Position numbers and translations under genes: made by a program. A stretch of 33,719 bases of DNA from an uncultured Victivallaceae bacterium. GTDB lineage: Bacteria; Verrucomicrobiota; Lentisphaeria; Victivallales; Victivallaceae. The number at the start of each line of letters is the position of its first letter. Position 1 is the stretch's first letter. Below, piece after piece: positions 23,308 through 31,830 of the stretch. The stretch is from NCBI GenBank assembly GCA_944389925.1, contig CALXOD010000015.1, positions 1-33,719 of the forward strand. Reading direction: 5' to 3'. The notes beneath the pieces were generated by a model. The model was given only the letters and a program-made list of their open reading frames with translations. It had not been told where the DNA came from and made no database searches.

Positions 23308-24909
23308 ATGTCCACCCGTCAGCACCGCATTCTCAAAAGCTCCATGGGGGTTGCTTTTGCCACCCTCCTCAGCCGGCTGCTGGGACTGGTTCGTGTCATG
23401 CTCGAGGCAATGGTTCTCGGCGGCGGTGCCTTCGCCAGTGCCTGGCAGCTCGCCTTCATGGTCCCCAACCTCTTCCGCCGCCTGCTGGGAGAGGGAGCCC
23501 TCGGGACCGCGCTGATTCCAGTCATCACCCATACCGAAGCCCGTTGCGGCCTTATGCAGGTACGCCGGGATCTTTCGGTGGTTTTTGCTGCGCTGGGGGT
23601 GCTGCTGGCAGCGATCGTGGTGATTTTTTCCATCGGAGCACGGCTTCTGGTACCGTTTGTAACGACCGAATATTCCCGCATGGCCCTGCATCTGCTGCCT
23701 CTCCTTATGCCATATGCGTTATTTATCTGCCTGATCGGTGTGATCGGTGCGATTCTCAACAGCCGCCAGGTATTTTTTCTGCCGGCCCTGGGGGCGTTAT
23801 TGCTCAATTTTTTCCTGATCGGCGGGCTGGCGGCAGGATTCCTGCGACATCTGGAAGAAAACACCGATTCGCTGTGGCCGCTGCTGGAAAAGCTCTCGTT
23901 GCTGGTACTCTGTTCGGGAGCCCTCCAACTGGCTTTGATGCTCTGGCTGCTGTATCACAAGGGAGTCTTTCCGGCATTCCGGGGATTCTCTCTGCGCCAC
24001 AGCCGGGTTCTGGGGGAATTGTGGAAACTGGTACTGCCCGGCCTGATCGGCGGCGCCGCACTCCAGGTCAGTTTTGTCGTAGACCGGCTGCTGGCGGCCC
24101 AGCTGGGGCCGCAGGCGGTACCGGCCCTGACGTACACGGATCGGATCATTGACCTGCCCATCGGCATTTTCGCCCTTTCCCTCGGCTCGGTCCTGATGGC
24201 CAATATGTCACGGGCAGCGGCGCATAACGACATCACGACCATGGGAGAGGATCTGATGTTCGGATTGCGGCAGGTTTATTTTGCCTGCGTCCCGATGGCG
24301 GTATTCGTGGTGGTTTTCCGTGAACCGCTGATGCGGCTGATGTTTCTTCGCGGCAACTTCACGACGGCTGACCTCGCGGCGGCTGGATCGGTGGCCATGT
24401 TTTATGGAGCAGGCATTCCGATTTTCTGCGCCCAGAAAGTAATTCTTCCGGCATTCTACGCCCGCAAGGAGATGAAAAAACCGCTTTATGTCTCACTGCT
24501 GTGTATCACCGTCAACATTATCCTCAACCTGATTCTGATGTGGCCGCTGCGCCAGGGGGGCATTGCGCTGGCAACCCTGCTGGCGGCCCTGTTGAACAAC
24601 AGTCTACTGCTCTGGTTGCTGTATCGCGAAGGCCTGCCATACCGTCCTCGAGTTCTGGCGGCCTCCTTTGCCAGGGCTCTGGGAGCCGCTCTGCCTGCGG
24701 CAGGAGTTTTCTATCTGTATCCGACGTTGCGGGAACGTCTCACGCTGCCGATCGTGGGAGAATTGTTTGCGTTTCTGATCATACTGGGGTTATTCTGCCT
24801 CCTCTATCTGGTGTTGTGCCGGTTGTTTGGAGGCCGGGAGCCCGGAGAAATGTTGCAGATTTTCTATTCCCGGCACCGGGGGGGAAACCGGGAAACACCG
24901 GTTTCCTGA
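23308..24909 (+). CDS. murJ: Lipid II flippase MurJ
   Basis: Moves lipid-linked peptidoglycan precursor across the cytoplasmic membrane. The 533 residues form about 14 hydrophobic segments, as in the MATE/MOP-family MurJ. The N-terminus has the family signature: SSMGVAFATLLSRLLGLVR, then FMVPNLFRRLLGEGALGTALIPV. VLPGLIGGAALQVSFVVDRLLAAQL and YTDRIIDLPIGIFALSLGSVLMANMS are conserved core segments. REPLMRLMFLRGNF and IPIFCAQKVILPAFYARKEMKKPL match the later helices and loop. The ATG at 23308 follows GGAGAGG. It is 73 nt upstream of ribBA and probably shares its transcript. The family call is secure. Confidence 0.96.
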   Translation: MSTRQHRILKSSMGVAFATLLSRLLGLVRVMLEAMVLGGGAFASAWQLAFMVPNLFRRLLGEGALGTALIPVITHTEARCGLMQVRRDLSVVFAALGVLLAAIVVIFSIGARLLVPFVTTEYSRMALHLLPLLMPYALFICLIGVIGAILNSRQVFFLPALGALLLNFFLIGGLAAGFLRHLEENTDSLWPLLEKLSLLVLCSGALQLALMLWLLYHKGVFPAFRGFSLRHSRVLGELWKLVLPGLIGGAALQVSFVVDRLLAAQLGPQAVPALTYTDRIIDLPIGIFALSLGSVLMANMSRAAAHNDITTMGEDLMFGLRQVYFACVPMAVFVVVFREPLMRLMFLRGNFTTADLAAAGSVAMFYGAGIPIFCAQKVILPAFYARKEMKKPLYVSLLCITVNIILNLILMWPLRQGGIALATLLAALLNNSLLLWLLYREGLPYRPRVLAASFARALGAALPAAGVFYLYPTLRERLTLPIVGELFAFLIILGLFCLLYLVLCRLFGGREPGEMLQIFYSRHRGGNRETPVS

Positions 24910-24982
24910 TGAGAAAAACCGCGGAAAATATATTTCAGAATTATGAATTTTCATCAAACTCAGCATAAGAAAGACAAATCTC

Positions 24983-26182
24983 ATGGAACGTTTTGAATTC
25001 GATCCCGTGGAAGAGCTGATCGCTGCCATCGGCCGCGGAGAAATGGTCATCATCGCCGACGATGAAAATCGGGAAAACGAGGGAGATCTGGTAGTTGCCG
25101 CCGCCCATGCCACGCCCGCCGCCATCAACTTCATGGCAACCCATGCTCGCGGGCTGATCTGCGTGCCGCTGGACGAGGCGCGTGCCCGGGAATTGCAACT
25201 GCATACGCCGGCCTCGCTCTCGGATCCGTTCGGTACGGCCTTCACCCAGAGCGTGGACGCCCGCGGCGTCACCACTACAGGAATTTCCGCCTACGACCGT
25301 GCGGCCACTGTAGCGGCGCTGATTGATCCCGCCTCCTCACCGGGGTCGTTCACCAGCCCGGGGCACCTGTTTCCCCTGATCGCCCGCCCGGGTGGCGTCC
25401 TGCGCCGTACAGGTCACACGGAAGCGGCGGTGGATCTCGCCCGGCTGGCCGGCTTGACGCCGGCCGGAGTCATCTGTGAAATCATGAACGATGACGGTAC
25501 CATGGCCCGCCTGCCGCAACTGAATGAATTCCGCAAAAAGCACCATCTCAAATGGGGAACTGTCGCTGATCTCATCGCCTATCGTCGCCGCCATGAAGTA
25601 TTGATCACCCGGGGTGACACTGCCCGACTGCCAACGGAATTTGGTGATTTTGAAATCGTGGCTTACCGCTCCAAGGTCGACCAGCTCGAACACGTTGCAC
25701 TGGTTCACGGCAAGGTTGAAAATCAGGAAAACGTACTGGTACGCGTTCACAGCGAATGCCTGACCGGAGACGTTTTCGGTTCCCGCCGCTGCGACTGCGG
25801 CGAACAGCTGCACAATGCCATGCGCCAAATCTGCCGGAACGGCTCAGGCATCATCGTCTATCTGCGACAGGAGGGACGGGGCATCGGCATCTTCAACAAG
25901 GTCAGCGCCTACAAGCTGCAGGATGAGGGCTGCGACACCGTTGAAGCGAATGAACGGCTGGGCTTCCCCGCCGATCTGCGTGAATACGGCATCGGCGTGC
26001 AGATTCTGCTGGATCTTGGCGTCAAATCAGTCCGGCTGCTTACCAACAACCCCCGCAAACTGGTCGGTCTTTCCGGCTTCGGGCTGACGGTAACGGAGCG
26101 GGTCCCCATCGTCATTCCGCCGGGCAAGGAAAATGCGGACTATCTGCGTACCAAAAAAGAACGCATGGGGCACTTGTTCTGA
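24983..26182 (+). CDS. ribBA: Bifunctional DHBP synthase / GTP cyclohydrolase II
   Basis: Provides both entry intermediates of riboflavin synthesis, from ribulose 5-phosphate and from GTP. Residues about 1-205 are the DHBP synthase, with DDENRENEGDLV at 26-37, SVDARGVTTTGISAYDRA at about 90-107, and RTGHTEAAVDLARLAGL. Residues about 215-399 are GTP cyclohydrolase II: zinc Cys259, Cys270 and Cys272 in SECLTGDVFGSRRCDCG, then RQEGRGIGIFNK and LLTNNPRKL. Both active sites look intact. The start has only a weak AAGAAAG ribosome site. The 73-nt gap before it is too short for a typical FMN riboswitch, and none is seen. It is not next to other rib genes. Confidence 0.97.
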   Translation: MERFEFDPVEELIAAIGRGEMVIIADDENRENEGDLVVAAAHATPAAINFMATHARGLICVPLDEARARELQLHTPASLSDPFGTAFTQSVDARGVTTTGISAYDRAATVAALIDPASSPGSFTSPGHLFPLIARPGGVLRRTGHTEAAVDLARLAGLTPAGVICEIMNDDGTMARLPQLNEFRKKHHLKWGTVADLIAYRRRHEVLITRGDTARLPTEFGDFEIVAYRSKVDQLEHVALVHGKVENQENVLVRVHSECLTGDVFGSRRCDCGEQLHNAMRQICRNGSGIIVYLRQEGRGIGIFNKVSAYKLQDEGCDTVEANERLGFPADLREYGIGVQILLDLGVKSVRLLTNNPRKLVGLSGFGLTVTERVPIVIPPGKENADYLRTKKERMGHLF

Positions 26183-26220
26183 ACGTGCCTCTCCACGCGC
26201 TTGCAGGGTACTGTCCCCCC

Positions 26221-26270
26221 CTAAAAAAATATCCGCGACGTTTCCTCACTTTTCCGAGGAAACGCCGCGG
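26221..26270 (-). terminator. Rho-independent terminator of phoB-phoR
   Basis: On the minus strand a long stem (arms 26256-26270 and 26233-26247, one mismatch) with an 8-nt loop is followed by ATATTTTTTTAG (26221-26232). It lies just past the phoR stop and faces the ribBA end, so it also sits between two convergent genes. On the plus strand no T-run follows. Confidence 0.88.
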
Positions 26271-26284
26271 CTGTATATGGGTAC

Positions 26285-28069
26285 TCAAGCCTGCGGTAAC
26301 AGCAAGATGAAAGTGGAACCGAGGCCGGGAGTGCTCTGCACTTCCACGGAACCGCCATGCAACTGCATGATATGTTTCACAATAGCCAGCCCGAGACCGG
26401 TCCCGCCGGCCTTACGACTGCGCGCCTTGTCCACCCGGTAGAAACGTTCAAAAAGACGCGGCAGGTGTTCGGCGGCAATCCCACATCCGTGATCAATAAC
26501 CCGGATCTGTACCTGCCGGTCGGCGGCAGAGACTTCAATCTCCACCGGCTTGTCGGATTCGGAATACCGGATGGCATTGACGATCAGATTCATCACCGCC
26601 TGTTCCAGCATCTGCCGGTCCGCCAGGACCTCGGCTCCGCCTGAACGATCCCGAAACTGCAGCTCCATACCGCAGCTGGCGGCACGCGCCCGCAGTAATT
26701 CCACCGCGCTCGCCGCCGGATCCGCCGCAACAATCCGCACGAAATCCCGTTCTGGACCGGCACTGCGCCGTTCCAGTTCAGAAAGCGCCAGAATATCCTG
26801 TACCAGCGCATTCAACCGCTCCGTGTGGGCGGAAAGAATCTGGAGGAAATGCCGGGCAGCCTCCGGATCCTCCAGCGCGCCGTCCTGCAAGGTTTCCACT
26901 GCCCCCCGAATCACGGTCAACGGCGTTTTGATCTCATGGGAGACATTGGCAACAAAATCACGCCGGTAATTTTCCAACAGCCGCACCTGGGTCAAATCGT
27001 AAATGACCAGCAACAGGCCGGAAATCTCTCCGCTGTTCCAACTCAACCGGGTAGCGCGCACCCGCAGATGCCGCTCCCCGGAAGGCAGCGACAAAGTCAA
27101 TTCGGTTTCGTCCGGGTGGAACAGATCGTTCCGCACGGAGCAGATGAAATCTTCAAACGCCCGATGTCGGACCAACCCCGCGAGTGTCCCTTGCGGATGC
27201 GGAGAGGCCAGTTCAAAAATCCGACAGGCAGCGGCATTGATGTCGATAATTTCCCCCTCCATATCCAGCATGACCACCCCTTCGGACAGAGAGGAAAAAA
27301 TGGCATCCCGTTCACTCTTTTCACGGGAAATCTGTGCAATACGGGCCTTCAGCTGTTCCGCCATCTCATTGAGGGCCAGCGCCAGATCCCGGATGGCACC
27401 GCGCGCAGGCACCGGCAGGCGCGATTCGAGATTCCCCGAAGCGATCTGTCCGGCTGCCATCCGCAATTTTCCCACAGGTCGCGTCACCAGAATCACAATG
27501 AGATAACTGAAAACCACGGCGGCCAGGACCGTCAATCCTACGGCGACCAGCAAATCGCGCCGGGCCTGCGTCATGACATTGTCAATTTTTTCCAGCGACA
27601 ATGCGGTCCGGACAACATACTGACGATCCGCAACCAGCAGCGGCACCGAACAATACAGCATCCGACGTCCCAGCGTGGTACTGTAACGAAGCGTGGTATG
27701 AAAGCGTTTTCCCGCGGCAAAAGCCTTCAGACTCTCGGCAATTTCAGGGCGGTCCTGATGATTGTCCATGCGGTCCGGAGCCTCGTCGGTATCGGCAACG
27801 ACTTTCCCGGCGGCATCAATAATGGTAATACGTGTATCAATGTTACGGCCATTGGCGCGGAACCGCAGCTGCAGACTTTCCGGAGAATCATTCAACAGTG
27901 CCTCCCGGCAATACGGCAACAGCAGTTCGGTCCGGATGGCCAGGTCGTGCTCCACCTGTTCCAGATACACCTGACTGATGGAACGGGACTGGTGCCAGAA
28001 AACGCCAAGCACAATCAGCAACAGCACCAGAGATCCCAGCGGGATCGCGTGAAGAAATTTATTTTTCAT
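26285..28069 (-). CDS. phoR: Sensor histidine kinase, PhoR-like
   Basis: A 594-residue membrane kinase that probably phosphorylates the response regulator encoded just before it. I chose the ATG at 28069, as GAGG lies 9 nt upstream, rather than a TTG overlapping the preceding stop. Order of parts: a membrane helix at about 8-26; an extracytoplasmic sensor at about 28-168 with DTRITIIDAAGKVVADT, as in single-Cache folds; a second helix at 173-195; HAMP from about 196; PAS from about 255 (GVVMLDMEGEIIDINAA); HisKA with His378 in VSHEIKTPL; then an ATPase domain with N, G1 and G2 boxes (NLIVNAIRYS, DHGCGIA, GGTGLGLAIVKHI). The PAS-HisKA form fits PhoR. Phosphate sensing is not proven because no pst or phoU gene is near. 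Confidence 0.92.
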   Translation of the reverse strand: MKNKFLHAIPLGSLVLLLIVLGVFWHQSRSISQVYLEQVEHDLAIRTELLLPYCREALLNDSPESLQLRFRANGRNIDTRITIIDAAGKVVADTDEAPDRMDNHQDRPEIAESLKAFAAGKRFHTTLRYSTTLGRRMLYCSVPLLVADRQYVVRTALSLEKIDNVMTQARRDLLVAVGLTVLAAVVFSYLIVILVTRPVGKLRMAAGQIASGNLESRLPVPARGAIRDLALALNEMAEQLKARIAQISREKSERDAIFSSLSEGVVMLDMEGEIIDINAAACRIFELASPHPQGTLAGLVRHRAFEDFICSVRNDLFHPDETELTLSLPSGERHLRVRATRLSWNSGEISGLLLVIYDLTQVRLLENYRRDFVANVSHEIKTPLTVIRGAVETLQDGALEDPEAARHFLQILSAHTERLNALVQDILALSELERRSAGPERDFVRIVAADPAASAVELLRARAASCGMELQFRDRSGGAEVLADRQMLEQAVMNLIVNAIRYSESDKPVEIEVSAADRQVQIRVIDHGCGIAAEHLPRLFERFYRVDKARSRKAGGTGLGLAIVKHIMQLHGGSVEVQSTPGLGSTFILLLPQA

Positions 28070-28080
28070 AAAATGATTCC

Positions 28081-28773
28081 TCAATCCGGATTAAAACGGT
28101 AGCCGACACCGCGCACAGTTTCAATCGCATCCCCGTAATCACCGAGCTTGCGGCGCAGATTGACCATCTGCACATCGACGGCCCTTTCCGTTACCGGATA
28201 ATCCTCGCCCTTAACCTCATTGACAATCTGGTTGCGCGTATAAACCCAGCCGGGCCGGCGAGCCAGCAAATACAGGATTTCGAACTCGGAATAAGTCAAT
28301 GACAACAACATATCACCGAGCCGCGCCTCGCGTGTACCACGGTTCATATACAGCCCCCCCCGCCGAAGCGTCCCCTCATCCGCCTCAGCGACACTCTGCC
28401 GCCGTCGGAGCACAGCATGGATTCTCGCCACCAGCACCTTGGGACTGAAAGGCTTCGGCAGATAATCGTCGGCCCCCATTTCCAAACCGACCACGATATC
28501 GGACTCCTCTCCTCTGGCGGTCAGCATGATAATCGGAATCGACGCCGTCACCGGATCCGCCTTCAACCGCCGGCAAACCGTCAATCCATCAATCCCCGGC
28601 AGCATCAGATCCAGCAGAATCAGATCCGGGGTGAATTCCCTGACCGCACGCAGCCCGAGTTCGCCGGACTCGCAACTGCGGATCTTGGTGTAACCGTCCC
28701 GCTCCAGGTTGTAGCGGATCAGTTCCTGAATGGCTTCCTCATCTTCGATGATGAGAATTTTTTCCTTGTTCAT
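28081..28773 (-). CDS. phoB: Response regulator, PhoB/OmpR family
   Basis: A 230-residue DNA-binding regulator. The ATG at 28773 follows AAAGGA; the longer frame upstream lacks support. The receiver (1-120) has acidic residues Glu10/Asp11, the phosphorylated Asp55 in LILLDLMLPG, a Thr in IIMLTARGEE, and Lys in DYLPKPFSP. The C-terminal winged helix shows LSLTYSEFEILYLLARRPG, NQIVNEVKG, ERAVDVQMVNLRRKLG and VRGVGYRF, all typical of PhoB/OmpR proteins. The gene precedes phoR by 11 nt. Its promoter region carries direct repeats that may be its own binding site. Confidence 0.93.
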   Translation of the reverse strand: MNKEKILIIEDEEAIQELIRYNLERDGYTKIRSCESGELGLRAVREFTPDLILLDLMLPGIDGLTVCRRLKADPVTASIPIIMLTARGEESDIVVGLEMGADDYLPKPFSPKVLVARIHAVLRRRQSVAEADEGTLRRGGLYMNRGTREARLGDMLLSLTYSEFEILYLLARRPGWVYTRNQIVNEVKGEDYPVTERAVDVQMVNLRRKLGDYGDAIETVRGVGYRFNPD

Positions 28774-28836
28774 GCAATTCCTTTCCCGGTCCGGACGGCA
28801 CACCCGCAGCCGTTCCCGAGGCCGAATCCTGTAAAA

Positions 28837-28865
28837 ACTATAGTGCCAATAACGTTCAAAATCAA
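28837..28865 (-). promoter_or_regulatory. Promoter of phoB-phoR
   Basis: On the minus strand TTGATT (28860-28865) and TATAGT (28837-28842) are spaced by 17 bp. Immediately upstream lie the direct repeats at 28876-28911. The predicted leader is about 60 nt. Confidence 0.6.
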
Positions 28866-28875
28866 CTTTTTCCCG

Positions 28876-28911
28876 GTTAGGATTCCGTTAGAGTTCCATT
28901 GACATTTGACA
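28876..28911. repeat. Direct repeats between phoB and the lyase gene, putative regulator site
   Basis: Two 11-bp units, GTTAGGATTCC (28876-28886) and GTTAGAGTTCC (28887-28897), agree at nine positions. They are followed by a 13-bp stretch holding two perfect TTGACA hexamers 7 bp apart (28899-28904 and 28906-28911). The 11-bp period, about one helical turn, is what PhoB-type dimers recognise. No exact Pho-box consensus is present. Confidence 0.45.
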
Positions 28912-28976
28912 AACTCCTGTTTTCACGCCATTTTATGCAAATGTTTCCGATTTTTAACGTCAAAATAAGGACGAAC

Positions 28977-31733
28977 ATGCTGAAAAAACTTCTATTTACC
29001 CTGTCGTTGCCGTGTCTTCTGGTGCCGTTCCCAACAGGTGCGGCGGAATCCTCTCCGGAACGGGAAGCGAAACAGTTCTATCGCAATTTTGATTTACGCG
29101 ACCACGAAAAACCGGCCCCGCTGCAACCACCCTTCACCCTCGGTCCTGCGGAAGTCGCCGCCGCCAGAAAAAATCTGGAACGCTACCCCTGGGCACGCAA
29201 ACTGCTGGCCTCCCTCCGCCGCCAGGCAGATGACCTGCTGGCAATTCCAGTTGACCGCCTTCCCTGGCACATTCCGGATGAACCGGGCGCTTCCTGTTGC
29301 TGCCCCGCCTGCGGCCAGGTACCGGAAGTCGCCTGGCGCGGCCCCCGGAACAATGACGGCCACCGGTTGTTGTGTGCGGACTGCGGCACGGTTTTTCCCA
29401 ATCCCGATTACCCGGAGGACAAGACCTTTCAACTGAAACTGGCCAACGGTCGGAAGCTGACGCTTCATTATTATGAGGGCAAATCAATCAAGCTCAATGA
29501 GGGCAAGCGGTACTTCATCTCCGGCGTGATCCGCGAACGGCGCACGCGGATACTGATTGACAAACTTCCGGCCCTGAGCGCTCTGTATGCCCTGGAGGGA
29601 GATCGAAAAATTGCCCAGCAGGCGCGAAATATTCTGCTGCGTTTCGCCGAAGTCTATCCCGGTTACCCCCCCCGGCTGCGCAACAGTTATTACAGTCGTT
29701 ACGGGAAAAACCCCATCGAAGGAAAATTCTACCGCTGGAAATTCGGTGACAGCCAGTATATGGTCAAAATGGCCACCCTTTACGATGTCACCCGCCACAG
29801 TGATGTCTATACTGATGAAGACCGGGTCAAAATCGAAAACGGACTGTTCCGGGAATACAAACGCATGATGGTGGCCTTCCCCCCATGGCGGGATCTGACC
29901 AACTCTCTTCCTTATGGTTACGCCGGCATGGCGCACGTCGGTCGCCTGCTCGGGGACCACGAAATGATCGCCTGGGTGGTCTCCGGTCCGCAAAGCCTGG
30001 AAAATTTCATGGCTGCCTGGTTTCACCGGGACGGCTTCTGGCATGAAGATACTTGTTCCTATCAGAATATGACATTGGGCAGCATGCATCTCATCCTGAC
30101 AGCTCTGGCAGGGTACAGCGATCCGGCGGATTACCAGGGAAAAGACCGGTTTGACCGCCTTGACCCTGCCGCCAGCGTACCGATGCTGGGGAAGGCTTAC
30201 GTGGCACAGTTTCATGCACGCATGCCGGACGGAGCATTGCCGGCCTTGAACGACAGCATTGCTTATTTCCAGTTCCGGCTGCGTTATGCCGAACACGCCT
30301 GGCGTTACTTCCGGCTGCCGGAGGCAAAAGCCATTCTGGATTACGCGCAAAAAGACGGCGAAAAACAATCCGGTTCTCTGGAAGAATTGTTCCGCGACCC
30401 CCCGGAAAGCGACGTGACCGCCCCCGCCCCCCTGCCCGCGTTTGTCGACCGCAGCCGTATCATGCCCGGTCCCCGCTGGATGATCCTCTGGGGCAGCAGT
30501 GGTCCCCAGGGGAGCGCGCTGGTGCTGGACAATGGCGAAAATACCGTCTGGCACGTGCATAACAGCTCTCTGAACTTCCTCTATTTCGACTACGGGCGAG
30601 AGCTGGTAACCGACATGGGGTATCTGAGCGCGCAGCATCAGTTGACCCCCTTCAACAAATCTCCGATCGCGCATCAGACGGTACTTGTGGACGGAGTACC
30701 GCATACCCGAGCTCCTGATCGTTGCGTGGAGTCGGATTTTTTTGCCGGCAAAGATACCCCGATTCAAGCGGTCCGGGGACATGCGCCAAATGTGTATCCG
30801 GAGGTAACCAGCCGGTTTGAACGGACCCTGTTCTATGTCAACCGGGGCCCGGGACAGCGTTACGCGGTGGATTTCTTCGAGGTACAAGGCGGCAAAAGTC
30901 ATCTCTATGTATTTCACGCTGTAGGCGAGGATTTCCGGACACCGGAGCTGCCGTTGAAAAAATTTGATCTGCAAACTCTGGGAGACAAGAGCATCGGGAC
31001 CCCCTTCCTGACGGATGGGCGCTCCGCTCCTGTGACCGGACCTCAGAACTTCATCTGGTACGATGATACGAAAGACGGTATCGGTACAGTTTTCCGACTG
31101 CCCAAAAACTGGACAGGCGAGTTTTTGACGGCTCGGGCGCCAGGCAACCGGGATTTTCACAAACCTCTTTCTGATAAAAAAATGCATCTGCTCATGCTGC
31201 GCCGCCAGGGACCGGAAAACTGCTTTGCCGGTGTTCTGGAGGGATTCTCCGGAGCGCCTACGCCACGAGAAGTGGAACTATTTCCGGCGCAGAACGGTCG
31301 GGCGCTCCGGGTGGTCAGCCCAGAGAGAACCGAATGGTTTTTCTCCAGCAATGGTCAGGGGCCCCTTACCTGCGCCGCCCTTCCGGGAATGGAAATGCGC
31401 GCCCGGGCGGGAGCTGTCATACTGGAAAAAGGCATCGTCAAAGAATTGTTTGTCGTCGGCGGCACGATCCGTTGCGGCGGGAAAGAGCTTGCCGCCCCGG
31501 AAATCACGGGACATATCACCGCGTTTGATGAAAAAGCCCGTACCATCACTCTGGATCAGGAGCTGCCGGAGTCAGCGGTCAAAGAGTATTTGTACCTTCC
31601 GGCATACCGGGACGGTTTTTACCGTATAGAAGCAGTCAACGGAAAAACGGTAACGCTTACGGACACCGCCCCCTATCACATGAAGCCGCAAGATACGTTC
31701 CACTTGATCCCCAGCGCCTTCCGCAACTACTGA
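28977..31733 (+). CDS. Secreted heparinase II/III-type polysaccharide lyase
   Basis: A 918-residue exported protein. The ATG at 28977 is preferred because AAGGA lies 5 nt upstream and the Sec signal (MLKKLLFTLSLPCLLVPF) starts there; a frame from a TTG at 28899 would bury it. After the signal comes a short CxxC ribbon at about 105-140 (CCPAC...CADC, then FPNPDYP). Then an all-helical toroid-like domain follows (SYYSRYGKNP, GDSQYMVKMATLYD, SLPYGYAGMAHVG, DGFWHEDTCSYQNMTLGSMH). From about residue 480 there is a strand-rich sandwich with DNGENTVWHVHNSSLNFLYFD. This matches (alpha/alpha)-barrel plus beta-sandwich lyases of acidic polysaccharides. The Tyr, His and Trp residues fit a lyase site, but I cannot name the substrate. 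A hairpin follows. The family is common in Lentisphaerota. Confidence 0.82.
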   Translation: MLKKLLFTLSLPCLLVPFPTGAAESSPEREAKQFYRNFDLRDHEKPAPLQPPFTLGPAEVAAARKNLERYPWARKLLASLRRQADDLLAIPVDRLPWHIPDEPGASCCCPACGQVPEVAWRGPRNNDGHRLLCADCGTVFPNPDYPEDKTFQLKLANGRKLTLHYYEGKSIKLNEGKRYFISGVIRERRTRILIDKLPALSALYALEGDRKIAQQARNILLRFAEVYPGYPPRLRNSYYSRYGKNPIEGKFYRWKFGDSQYMVKMATLYDVTRHSDVYTDEDRVKIENGLFREYKRMMVAFPPWRDLTNSLPYGYAGMAHVGRLLGDHEMIAWVVSGPQSLENFMAAWFHRDGFWHEDTCSYQNMTLGSMHLILTALAGYSDPADYQGKDRFDRLDPAASVPMLGKAYVAQFHARMPDGALPALNDSIAYFQFRLRYAEHAWRYFRLPEAKAILDYAQKDGEKQSGSLEELFRDPPESDVTAPAPLPAFVDRSRIMPGPRWMILWGSSGPQGSALVLDNGENTVWHVHNSSLNFLYFDYGRELVTDMGYLSAQHQLTPFNKSPIAHQTVLVDGVPHTRAPDRCVESDFFAGKDTPIQAVRGHAPNVYPEVTSRFERTLFYVNRGPGQRYAVDFFEVQGGKSHLYVFHAVGEDFRTPELPLKKFDLQTLGDKSIGTPFLTDGRSAPVTGPQNFIWYDDTKDGIGTVFRLPKNWTGEFLTARAPGNRDFHKPLSDKKMHLLMLRRQGPENCFAGVLEGFSGAPTPREVELFPAQNGRALRVVSPERTEWFFSSNGQGPLTCAALPGMEMRARAGAVILEKGIVKELFVVGGTIRCGGKELAAPEITGHITAFDEKARTITLDQELPESAVKEYLYLPAYRDGFYRIEAVNGKTVTLTDTAPYHMKPQDTFHLIPSAFRNY

Positions 31734-31755
31734 CGGTTCTGCCGTCAAAAAAAAT

Positions 31756-31789
31756 GGGCAGAAAAGACTTTTTCAGGTCTTTTCTGCCC
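31756..31789. terminator. Bidirectional terminator between the lyase gene and cysS
   Basis: A perfect 13-bp stem (31756-31768 with 31777-31789, GGGCAGAAAAGAC) has an 8-nt loop. On the minus strand it runs into ATTTTTTTTG, a strong T8 tail for cysS. On the plus strand only GTTTCC follows, so it is weaker for the lyase gene. Confidence 0.88.
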
Positions 31790-31830
31790 GTTTCCATTGG
31801 CTCCCGGCCGTTCCGCCGACTGCCGAAAAT

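Noticed and set aside
24910-24982. Possible FMN riboswitch before ribBA
   Set aside because: The 73-nt gap is too short for the usual element, and I see no conserved RFN stems.
29484-31187. Long minus-strand frame opposite the lyase gene
   Set aside because: The plus-strand gene has a signal peptide, a ribosome site and domain structure; the antisense product has none.
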